A stretch of 64,000 nucleotides of DNA, taken from assembly GCF_035918395.1 (NCBI RefSeq), contig NZ_CP142362.1, positions 2,269,501 to 2,333,500 of the forward strand. The letters run 5' to 3'. Position numbers and translations under genes: made by a program. The stretch is from Mycolicibacterium sp. ND9-15. Lineage in GTDB: Bacteria; Actinomycetota; Actinomycetes; Mycobacteriales; Mycobacteriaceae. This document shows, one piece after another, positions 28,247 to 35,752 of the stretch (position 1 is its first letter; each line of letters opens with the position of its first letter). A model generated the notes under the pieces. It ran no database searches and was not told where the DNA came from. It was given only the letters and a program-made list of their open reading frames with translations.

Positions 28247-28948
28247 TCAGCGTTCGGGCTGCGCGGTCAGGTGCACTTGGCACGCACCGTGGTGCGGGTC
28301 GGGGCGTACGGTCGCGTGGTAGCGGGCGCCGAGCGCGTCGGTATTGGCGTCGAGGATTTCCTGGAGGAGTCCTTGCTGAATACCGGTCACCACTTCTGGT
28401 GCTTCCGTGGCGATTTCGGCAAGTGGGCAGGCGCAGATCCGGACTGTGACGGTGCCGAACGCATTGACTACGGAGTGGATCTGGAATCCGAGTTCGCCGA
28501 GCGTTTCGACGATGAGGTTGGCGACCACGGTCCCGGCGCGCGGTGTGGCGAGGTTGATCCGGTGCGCCAGGTCGGCGCCGATGCCCAGCGCGCGGGCTTC
28601 GCGTTCGGCGGCGCTGCCACCGAGGTGGACGGCGAACAGCGCGACGATGTCGGCGTAGTCGAGCCGTGGGACGATCTCGTAAATCAGCTGTGGCCGTCCC
28701 GCGCCGCGGTGACGAGTCTCGGTCCCGCGGCGCACCACACCTTGACTCTCCAACGTGCTCAGATGAAACCGGGCCGTCGTGACGTGGATGTCCAGCCTGT
28801 CCGCCACGTGCCGTGCGTCGACGGGGCCCGCTGCGTCGCGCAGTACGCCGAGTACGCGTTGGCGCTGTTGCCCGGCGCCCCGCTCCGGCCTGCTCTGGAT
28901 GGGGCCGCCGGCCTCGTGTGTGTGCTCGGCCGTCGCGGCCGTCGTCAT
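28247..28948 (-). CDS. winged-helix transcriptional regulator with cysteine-containing C-terminal domain
   Basis: A 233-residue protein. Residues ~25-100 form an ArsR/SufR-like winged helix (RVLGVLRDAAGPVDARHVADRLDIHVTTARFHLSTLESQGVV). The C-terminal domain holds Cys residues in VRICACPLAEIA and HHGACQVHLT, a layout reminiscent of Fe-S-binding SufR-type regulators, but the full SufR Cys pattern is not confirmed. The ATG overlaps the methyltransferase stop as ATGA and the gene runs into yrbEA, so it likely controls the mce unit or itself. Confidence 0.68.
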   Translation of the reverse strand: MTTAATAEHTHEAGGPIQSRPERGAGQQRQRVLGVLRDAAGPVDARHVADRLDIHVTTARFHLSTLESQGVVRRGTETRHRGAGRPQLIYEIVPRLDYADIVALFAVHLGGSAAEREARALGIGADLAHRINLATPRAGTVVANLIVETLGELGFQIHSVVNAFGTVTVRICACPLAEIATEAPEVVTGIQQGLLQEILDANTDALGARYHATVRPDPHHGACQVHLTAQPER

Positions 28949-29766
28949 GGCGTGGACGTCGGTTTTATGCCGGGCACCTCGGCCACGATTGCCACCGCGG
29001 TCAAGGCATCCCGGTAGCGCGTGAAGGTACCCCGCATGCCGAGCACACGCTTGCGGGCCGCGGGATGGGTGAGCACATTGACCGCGATCCGGAGCGTCCC
29101 GAACAGGCCCTCGTCGGCGAGCACGCGTCTGGGCCGCAGCAGTGCCATCGGCGCCTGCTCGACGGTCTTGACCAAGAAGCCCGACTCGGCGAGCAACGTG
29201 GACCATTCCTGCACGGTGAGCGGGCGGGCGTTGACCTTGATGGACCGGGCCAAGTCGCGCCTGACCGCATCCTTGATCTCCGGCGCGAGGGTGTCCGGCT
29301 TGAGGCCGAGTTCGTGGATGGCGTAGCGGCCGCCGGGGCGCAGCACCCGGAACGCTTCGTCGATGATCGCCTTCTTGCCCCGGTCGCTCTGCATCGTCAG
29401 CATGGCCTCCCCGACCACGACGTCGGCGCTGTCGGGTTCAAGGCCGGTAAAGGCCGCGTCGGCAACCACAGCGCGCCCGCCTGTGGCGTCGATGACCTGC
29501 TGGACCATTGCCGAGGCCTCGCCGCTCTCGTCGACGCCGATGTACGACGCCGGCCGGAGTGCTCCGATGTCTTTGGCGGTGCGCCCCAGGCCCGGGCCCA
29601 GTTCGACGACGTCGGAGCCGCCGATCCCGGCGCCCGCCAACAGCCGGGCGGTCAGCTCCAGGCCGCCGGGTCGCAGGACGCGCTTACCCAACCGCGCCAA
29701 AAGCCAGTGCCCCGGCAGGTCGGCCCACGATCGCGCCGCCAGTGGAAGCTGTTCCTTCTGGGTCAT
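28945..29766 (-). CDS. SAM-dependent methyltransferase (class I)
   Basis: A 273-residue class I methyltransferase with motif I VVELGPGLGRTAKDI, the acidic IGVDESGEAS strand end, and motif post-II ADVVVGEAMLTMQSDRGKKAII. An FRVLRPGGRYAIHEL block follows, as in small-molecule or lipid methyltransferases. The ATG at 29766 is preferred (MTQKEQLPLAARSW); ATGs at 29826 and 29829 lack a ribosome site. It is the first gene of the leftward unit that continues through the HTH regulator into yrbE/mce. The substrate is unknown. Confidence 0.75.
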   Translation of the reverse strand: MTQKEQLPLAARSWADLPGHWLLARLGKRVLRPGGLELTARLLAGAGIGGSDVVELGPGLGRTAKDIGALRPASYIGVDESGEASAMVQQVIDATGGRAVVADAAFTGLEPDSADVVVGEAMLTMQSDRGKKAIIDEAFRVLRPGGRYAIHELGLKPDTLAPEIKDAVRRDLARSIKVNARPLTVQEWSTLLAESGFLVKTVEQAPMALLRPRRVLADEGLFGTLRIAVNVLTHPAARKRVLGMRGTFTRYRDALTAVAIVAEVPGIKPTSTP

Positions 29767-29861
29767 CTTCTCGATCCTTTTCGAGAGGGGCGCGCAGTGA
29801 TCCGCACCGGTTCCTGCTTCCGCCATCATTAAGCGGAATCTTTTTCGGCAAACATTAAGAG

Positions 29862-29880
29862 TTTGGTTAGCCTAAGGCAA
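29862..29880. promoter_or_regulatory. IdeR/DtxR iron-box-like 19-mer
   Basis: TTTGGTTAGCCTAAGGCAA matches the mycobacterial iron box TTAGGTTAGGCTAACCTAA at 14 of 19 positions, with the left half 8 of 9. It lies between the divergent methyltransferase (start 29766) and YVTN lipoprotein (start 29937) genes, so a bound IdeR could control either or both. The right half is weaker, so this is a candidate only. Confidence 0.45.
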
Positions 29881-29936
29881 GTCCCTCGAGGCGCGATCGC
29901 GAGTGGCCGGGTCATCGCAGCCGGTACGGTCGAGTC

Positions 29937-31139
29937 ATGCCTGCGTTTTCGACCCGGTTTCCTGGTGTCCGGACGCCTCGCGGCGGCTCGTGGCCGGCCG
30001 CGTCGGCGAGCGTCAAGCTTTCTGCCGTCCTCTTCACTGCGGTGCTGGCTGCCGTGTTGGCGGGCTGCTCAGGCGGTGAGACCGGGACCGCGCAGCAATC
30101 AGCCACCCCCTCGACCCCTCCGCCGGAGTCGGTCACCGTGGCGGGGTCGGTCTGGGTGGCCGACGAGACAGGGAACAGCCTGACCGTCATCGATACGGCG
30201 GCCAACGCGGTGGCGACCACGCTGACCGGCATCCAAGGGCCGCACAACGTCCAAGTCGGGCGAGACGCCGGAACGGCGTATGCGACCAGCGCGGGCACCG
30301 ACAGGGTCGTGGCGATCGACACCACTACCTACGAGGTCGCGGCGATCGCCGCGACGGGCCCGCACCCGGCGCACGTGATCGAGGCACCCAACGGCAAGGT
30401 CTATGTGGCCAACTCCGGCGACGGCAGCGTGTCGGTGTTCCAGGGTCGCAGCCTGCAGCCTGTGGGCCGGATCGAGGTGGGCGGGATGCCGCACGGTTTA
30501 CGGGCGGCGGCCGACGGTTCGGTGATCGTCGTCGCCAACCACACGACCGGCGCACTGGATGTGATCGACCCGCAGACCGATCGCACGCAGTTCTCGGTGC
30601 CGGTGGGCGATGGCCCGGCGCAGGTCGCGGTCAGCGCCGACGGACGCTACGCATACACCGGCATCACCGAGCCTGCGGAGGTGGTGAAGGTGGACTTGCA
30701 CGCGCGCAAGGTGGTCGGCAGCGTCGCGGTCTCGGCACCGCCGGTCCAGGTGTACCTCACGCCCGACGACGCGACGGTGGTCTCGGCCGACCAAGGCACT
30801 CCGGACGCGCCCGGCCATGGCGCCTCGCTGATCGACACGGCTGACATGACCGTGCGCGCAACCGTCCCGACCGGGGCTGGACCACACGGTGTGGTGATCT
30901 CTCCCGCCGGAACCCTGGCGTGGGTCACCAACAGCTACGACCACAGCGTCTCGGCCATCGATCTGACCAGCCAGACGGTGCCCGCCACCATCCCAGTGGG
31001 CAAGGGCCCCAACGGGATCAGCTATTCACCGCGCCCGCCCGCCGCCAGTGCGCCCACCATTGCGCTGACTCTGCCCGCCCCCGATGCGAACGACAGCGGG
31101 CCGCCACCGTCGCACCATCCCGAGCCCCATCACAGGTGA
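29937..31139 (+). CDS. YVTN-type beta-propeller lipoprotein
   Basis: A 400-residue lipoprotein with lipobox LAGC (Cys44), a Ser/Thr/Pro linker, and about seven 40-residue propeller repeats (VWVADETGNSLTVIDTAAN, VYVANSGDGSVSVFQ, AWVTNSYDHSVSAIDL), ending in a Pro/His-rich tail. Such proteins act as extracytoplasmic binding scaffolds; ligand unknown. The downstream rhodanese lipoprotein starts 9 bases later. A decayed copy of this gene lies near 57.7-57.9 kb. Confidence 0.82.
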   Translation: MPAFSTRFPGVRTPRGGSWPAASASVKLSAVLFTAVLAAVLAGCSGGETGTAQQSATPSTPPPESVTVAGSVWVADETGNSLTVIDTAANAVATTLTGIQGPHNVQVGRDAGTAYATSAGTDRVVAIDTTTYEVAAIAATGPHPAHVIEAPNGKVYVANSGDGSVSVFQGRSLQPVGRIEVGGMPHGLRAAADGSVIVVANHTTGALDVIDPQTDRTQFSVPVGDGPAQVAVSADGRYAYTGITEPAEVVKVDLHARKVVGSVAVSAPPVQVYLTPDDATVVSADQGTPDAPGHGASLIDTADMTVRATVPTGAGPHGVVISPAGTLAWVTNSYDHSVSAIDLTSQTVPATIPVGKGPNGISYSPRPPAASAPTIALTLPAPDANDSGPPPSHHPEPHHR

Positions 31140-31147
31140 GGTGCGAC

Positions 31148-31600
31148 ATGCCTGGCTCAGCTGGACACTCGTCGGTATCACGATGGCTCGCCGGGGCGCT
31201 GACAGCGTTCGGCGTGATGGTGTTGGGCGCGTGCGCGTCGGAAGACTCCCGCCCTACCTCAACATCGCATCCCGAGACGGCAAGCGCCGCGCGGCTGGTG
31301 GACTCGGACGAATTCGCCGCAGCAATCGCCGAGCCCGCTCGCATTACGCTGAACGTCCACGTGCCCTTCGAAGGAGACATCCCCGGCACGGACCTGTCGA
31401 TTCCGTTCGATCAGATCCAAACGCAGGCCGACCGCCTACCCGCCGATCGCGATACCGCCCTGGCGATCTACTGCCGGTCCGGGCCGATGAGTACGGTTGC
31501 GGCCGAAACGCTTCGGGATCTCGGCTACACCGACGTCGTCGAACTTCGCGGGGGTATGCGCGCATGGCAAGCCGACGGTCGTCCGGTGCTGGGCATCTGA
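31148..31600 (+). CDS. rhodanese-domain lipoprotein
   Basis: A 150-residue protein with a lipoprotein signal (lipobox VLGAC, Cys29), a short linker and a single rhodanese domain with active loop LAIYCRSGPMS (Cys109) and the closing GGMRAWQADGRPV. It should lie on the outer face of the cytoplasmic membrane and handle sulfane sulfur there. GAGGTG lies just before the ATG. It sits between the YVTN lipoprotein (8-base gap) and the MFS gene (46 bases), probably one operon. Confidence 0.8.
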   Translation: MPGSAGHSSVSRWLAGALTAFGVMVLGACASEDSRPTSTSHPETASAARLVDSDEFAAAIAEPARITLNVHVPFEGDIPGTDLSIPFDQIQTQADRLPADRDTALAIYCRSGPMSTVAAETLRDLGYTDVVELRGGMRAWQADGRPVLGI

Positions 31601-31646
31601 AGACCGCGCCACCAGACGGCGCTGCCGCGAGCCGGGAAGGACCACC

Positions 31647-32972
31647 GTGAGCACTTACCTTCCGGACCGCGCCGTCGGTGAGAGGACGCTGACGAAGGTC
31701 TCCCGGCGCCTGATCCCCTTCCTCGTCCTGCTGTATATCGTCAACTACCTCGATCGGGTCAACATCGCCTTCGCCGGACCCAACGGCATGAACGAGGACC
31801 TCGGGATGACTGCCGAGATGTTCGGCTTCGCCTCGGGGATCTTTTTCCTCGGTTACCTGCTGCTCGAGGTACCCAGCAACATCGCCCTGCACAAGTTTGG
31901 CGGGCGGCGATGGCTGGCCCGGATCATGCTCAGCTGGGGGACCGTCAGCGCCGCAATCGCATTCGTACCCAATACCGAGACCCTGATCGTCTTGCGCTTC
32001 CTCCTCGGCGTGGCCGAAGCCGGCTTCTTCCCCGGCATCATCTTGTACCTCACGTTCTGGTTCCCGGAGAAGCAGCGGTCGCGGGCGGTCTCGCTGTTCA
32101 TGATCGCCGTACCGGTGTCCACCGCCGTCGGCGCGACCATCTCGTCGCTGGTCATCGAATGGGGGCACGGGGTCTTCGGGCTCGCCGGGTGGCGCTTCAT
32201 GTTCCTGGTCGAAGGGCTGCCCGCCGTCGCACTGGGGGTGATGTGCTGGTTCTACCTCACCGACCGGCCCCAGGCCGCGAGCTGGTTGGATACCGACGAA
32301 AAGCACTGGCTGGAAAAGACGTTGGCGGACGAGCGAGCTGCAGTCGAGAGGGCAGAACACTGGCCCCTGAAGAGGGCCCTCACCCATCCGCGGATCCTTG
32401 CCCTGGCGTTCGTCTACTTCTGCATCACCTACGGGCTCTACGCCGTCGGATTCTTCCTTCCCACCATCGTCGCCGGATTCCAGCAGGAGTACGGGGTCCA
32501 CCTCAACGTCATTCAACGCGGACTGGTCACCGCGGTGCCCTACGTCGTGGCCGCCATCGTGATGGTGCCCTGGGCGCGGCATTCGGATCGGACCGGCGAA
32601 CGGGTCTGGCATGTCGCGATTCCGGCGATAGTGGGCGGTATCACGATCCCGGCGGCGCTCTACATGACCGACGTCTACCTTGCGATGCTGGCCGTCACGT
32701 TGTGCACCTGCGCTGTGATGTGCGCGTTGCCCGTATTCTGGTCTCTGCCATCGGCTTTCCTGATTGGAGCAGCCGCCGCCGGCGGTATCGCACTGATCAA
32801 CTCGCTGGGGAACCTCAGTGGGTTCGGCGGACCTTATATCACCGGCTGGCTCACCGATCTGACCGGCAGCAGCAGAGTCGCGCTATGGGTGGTGGGAACG
32901 CTGTCGTTGGTGGCGGCCGCTCTGGTCGTCGCCCTGGGCAACCGGCCGCACCGCGCTCCTGTTCAGCGGTGA
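31647..32972 (+). CDS. MFS transporter (anion:cation symporter subfamily)
   Basis: A 441-residue MFS permease with 12 predicted helices. [16 protein letters not shown] is the signature of the ACS subfamily (phthalate, 4-hydroxyphenylacetate and tartrate permeases), and [24 protein letters not shown]-type sequence follows in helix 4-5. It imports an organic anion; the substrate is unknown. The GTG start at 31647 has GGGAAGGA 6 bases upstream. The 3' end overlaps the convergent TenA gene by 10 bases. Confidence 0.85.
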   Translation: [441 protein letters not shown]

Positions 32973-33589
32973 CCCGGTCGCATCAGCGCCGCCTCGAAGA
33001 ACGCCAGCTCCAGCCGCATCGCGCGCCGGTATGCCGCCCGCACCGCGGGAACGTCGTCGGCAAGCTGATCGAGCAGTCCTTCCAGCAGCGCAGCCACTTC
33101 CTCGAAGCCCGGATCGGCGTAGGTCTGCACCCATTGCGCATAGGGTCCGGCCGTGTCGCCATCGAGCGTGATTCCGATGTGCGCGTAGAGCCGCATGCAC
33201 GGTGTCATCGCCGCGCACACCACACCCACATCGGCGGTGGCCGCGGTGGCCAGCAGGAACTCGGTGTAGGCCAGTGTCGCCGCGGCAGGCTCGACGCCTG
33301 CCATGTCGATACCCCACGACGTGGCATAGGACGCGTGCAGCCCGAGTTCCTCACGCACCCCGGCGAGCAGGTCGGCGAAGGCCATCAGGGTGGCCGTGTC
33401 CGGGCTCCGGGCGAGCGCCAAACCGTATGCACGGGCGAAGGATTCGAGGAAGTATGCATCCTGGGCGATGTAGCCGGCGAACAGATCGCGATCCAGCGAG
33501 CCGTCTGCGATACCCCGTACGAACGGGTTGTCCAGCACCTCGGCCACCAGGTCGGCGTTGTCCGCCCACATCTGAGCTGCCAGTGTCAT
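32963..33589 (-). CDS. tenA: TenA-family protein (thiaminase II / aminopyrimidine aminohydrolase)
   Basis: A 208-residue all-helical TenA protein. Key residues are in place: YIAQDAYFLESF with Asp44, MTPCMRLYAHIG with the nucleophile Cys131, and LELAFFEAAL with a C-terminal Glu. TenA hydrolyses aminopyrimidine breakdown products of thiamine for salvage, in the cytosol. The ATG at 33589 has a strong GGGAGG site 5 bases upstream. It is divergent from the PfkB kinase and overlaps the MFS stop, so the MFS substrate could be a thiamine-related compound (speculative). Confidence 0.83.
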   Translation of the reverse strand: MTLAAQMWADNADLVAEVLDNPFVRGIADGSLDRDLFAGYIAQDAYFLESFARAYGLALARSPDTATLMAFADLLAGVREELGLHASYATSWGIDMAGVEPAAATLAYTEFLLATAATADVGVVCAAMTPCMRLYAHIGITLDGDTAGPYAQWVQTYADPGFEEVAALLEGLLDQLADDVPAVRAAYRRAMRLELAFFEAALMRPGHR

Positions 33590-33695
33590 GCCGCCTCCCA
33601 CGCCGTCGCGCGATACACCACTGCGAGTTCGAGCACTCGGTCTGATGGACTCTAGCCGTGGGTAGGCCCCGCCCGGGTGGGGTACTCCGTCGCCC

Positions 33696-34688
33696 ATGAC
33701 GGACAAGGAATCCCGCGGGGAGGCATCGGACGACCGTCGTGCCGTCGTCATCTTCGCTCCGCTACCCGTTCTCACGGTGACGGTCGAGGACCGCTCGGGT
33801 GAGGCGGACATCCACGTCCACGCCGGGGGCCAGGGTGTGTGGCAGTCGCGCATGATGTCCTCGCTCGGCGTGCCGGTCGTGCTGTGCTGCGCGCTCGGCG
33901 GGGAGACCGGCGACGTCCTCTGTCACCTGCTGCCCGCGCGAAACGTGACCGTGCGAAGTGTGCCGGTCAGCGCGCGAAACGGAGCGTACGTGCACGACCG
34001 ACGCTCAGGGGACCGCGACATCGTGGCCGAGGCCGATGGCAGCCCGCTCGACCGCCACGAACTCGACTCGCTCTACGAGCTCACCCTCACCGAAGGCCTG
34101 ACTCACGGCCGGGTGCTGCTGTCTGGTCCGCAGGAAGACCAGGTGCTGCCCGCCGACCTCTACCGGCGCCTGGCCACCGACCTGCAGGCCAACGGCTGCA
34201 AGGTGGCGGCCGACCTTTCCGGCGAGCGGCTCGAGGCGGTGCTTGCCGGCGGGCCGGACCTGATCAAGGTGAGCCACGAAGAGTTGCTCGCCGACGGCAG
34301 GGCGAAGTCCGACGACGCCGACGACCTGGTCACCGCCATGCGTAGCCTGCGGGACGACGGTGCGGGCACGATCGTCGTGTCCCGGGCTGGATCCGCGCCG
34401 GCACTGGCGCTGCTCGACGGCAAGGATGCCGACGGCGACGGGACACGGGGCCCTGCGGTCGTCGAGGTCGGGATGCCGGCGTTGGAGCCGGCCGACCCCA
34501 CGGGCGCCGGGGACTCCATGACAGCGGGCATCGTCGCCGCACTGGCGAGCGGTCGCTCGCTGCGCGAGGCCTTACAAATCGGCGCGGCCTGTGGGGCGCT
34601 CAACGTCGTGCGGCACGGACTGGGCACCGGCGGCGCGCGGGCCGTGGAGACGCTCGCCGAACGGGTCGAGGTGCGCCAATGGAAGTAG
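33696..34688 (+). CDS. PfkB-family carbohydrate kinase (1-phosphofructokinase-like)
   Basis: A 330-residue ribokinase-fold enzyme. The N-terminal HAGGQGVWQSRMMSSLGVPVVLCCALGGETGD matches motif 1 and the C-terminal PADPTGAGDSMTAGIVAAL carries the catalytic Asp and anion hole. It phosphorylates a sugar or sugar phosphate. The glycine-rich opening and length resemble hexose-phosphate kinases such as 1-phosphofructokinase, but the substrate cannot be read. SurE starts 22 bases downstream. Confidence 0.8.
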   Translation: MTDKESRGEASDDRRAVVIFAPLPVLTVTVEDRSGEADIHVHAGGQGVWQSRMMSSLGVPVVLCCALGGETGDVLCHLLPARNVTVRSVPVSARNGAYVHDRRSGDRDIVAEADGSPLDRHELDSLYELTLTEGLTHGRVLLSGPQEDQVLPADLYRRLATDLQANGCKVAADLSGERLEAVLAGGPDLIKVSHEELLADGRAKSDDADDLVTAMRSLRDDGAGTIVVSRAGSAPALALLDGKDADGDGTRGPAVVEVGMPALEPADPTGAGDSMTAGIVAALASGRSLREALQIGAACGALNVVRHGLGTGGARAVETLAERVEVRQWK

Positions 34689-34710
34689 CCCCCACGGAGG
34701 AGGTAGGCGC

Positions 34711-35517
34711 GTGCCCCGCGCACTGGTGACCAACGACGACGGGATCGACTCCCCCGGCCTGCGCGCGCTGGCCGCGGCAGCGCGGGGAGCAGGGTTGGAC
34801 GTGATCGTGGCTGCGCCGGCCGAGCAGGCCAGCGGTGCGAGCGCGGCGCTGAGCGCGGTCCGCCGGGATGGCCACACGATCGTCGAGCGCCGGGAGCTGT
34901 CCGACCTCGACGGTGTCGAGGCCTGGGCAGTGCACGCCCAGCCCGGCCACATCGTCGCCGCCGCGCTCAATGGCTGGTTCGACCCGCGACCCGAGCTCGT
35001 ACTGTCCGGGATCAACCATGGCGCCAACGTCGGGCGGGCCATACTGCACTCCGGCACCGTCGGCGCCGCGCTCACCGCGAAGATCAGCGACACCCGCGCC
35101 CTGGCGGTGTCACTGGACGTCGCGCTCCACCCCACCGGTGAGCGGCACTGGAACGCCGCCGCCGGCCTGTTGGTACCGGTGCTGGAATTGCTGCTCGACG
35201 CACCCGACGGCACCGTCCTCTCACTCAACGTCCCGGACCGCCCCGCGGCCGAACTGGGCCCGATCCGCCATGCGCGGCTGGCTCGGGGCGGCGCGGTACA
35301 GACACGGGTCGAGGAGGTGCGCGGGGGTGGTGTCCGCCTGAGCGAGGTCGAGATGTCCGACAAGCCCGAGGAGGACACCGACAGCGCGCTGCTCGATGCC
35401 GGGCACCCTACCCTGACGGAGCTGCGGTCGGTCGAGGCGGATGACGGCGATCTCGTGCGGAAGTGGCTGGCATCGGCCCCGAGGGGCGCTGATGCTTCTG
35501 GGTCGAGTGGCCGCTGA
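34711..35517 (+). CDS. surE: 5'-nucleotidase SurE
   Basis: A 268-residue SurE phosphatase. The metal-binding N-terminus LVTNDDGIDSPG and the LSGINHGANVGRAILHSGTVGAA block are diagnostic. The enzyme dephosphorylates nucleoside monophosphates in the cytosol with a divalent metal. The GTG start has GGAGGAGGT 5 bases upstream. Its stop is immediately followed by the stop of the convergent HMA-like gene. Confidence 0.88.
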   Translation: MPRALVTNDDGIDSPGLRALAAAARGAGLDVIVAAPAEQASGASAALSAVRRDGHTIVERRELSDLDGVEAWAVHAQPGHIVAAALNGWFDPRPELVLSGINHGANVGRAILHSGTVGAALTAKISDTRALAVSLDVALHPTGERHWNAAAGLLVPVLELLLDAPDGTVLSLNVPDRPAAELGPIRHARLARGGAVQTRVEEVRGGGVRLSEVEMSDKPEEDTDSALLDAGHPTLTELRSVEADDGDLVRKWLASAPRGADASGSSGR

Positions 35518-35739
35518 TCAGGACAGCGTGTATCGACCGGCCTTGCGCACGGCCGCGTCAAGTACGGAGCGATCCAGTTCGACGTCCTCCTCGTGTTTGA
35601 GGATCACCACTGACTCCCCGCCGGGAACGATCTCGGTTGCCACCGCGCCGATTCCCGGCACCGCACTGAGGCTGTCCTTGACCGCGCGCGCGTCCTCGGC
35701 GGTGGACATGCCGCCGACTCGGTAGGTGGTGCTGATCAT
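35518..35739 (-). CDS. HMA-like small protein lacking the metal-binding CxxC
   Basis: A 73-residue ferredoxin-fold protein: YRVGGMSTAEDARAVKDSLSAVPGIGAVATEI matches the heavy-metal-associated (HMA) domain, but the GMxCxxC loop reads GGMSTAED, so both metal cysteines are gone. A copper chaperone role is therefore unlikely. AAGGAG lies 6 bases before the ATG. It starts 13 bases after the molybdopterin oxidoreductase gene on the same strand, so the two form an operon. Confidence 0.7.
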   Translation of the reverse strand: MISTTYRVGGMSTAEDARAVKDSLSAVPGIGAVATEIVPGGESVVILKHEEDVELDRSVLDAAVRKAGRYTLS

Positions 35740-35752
35740 CGGTGGCTCCTTG

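Noticed and set aside
31910..33655. A 581-codon plus-strand frame over the MFS and TenA genes
   Set aside because: It is a frame shadow of the MFS gene and antisense to TenA; both real genes have full motifs.
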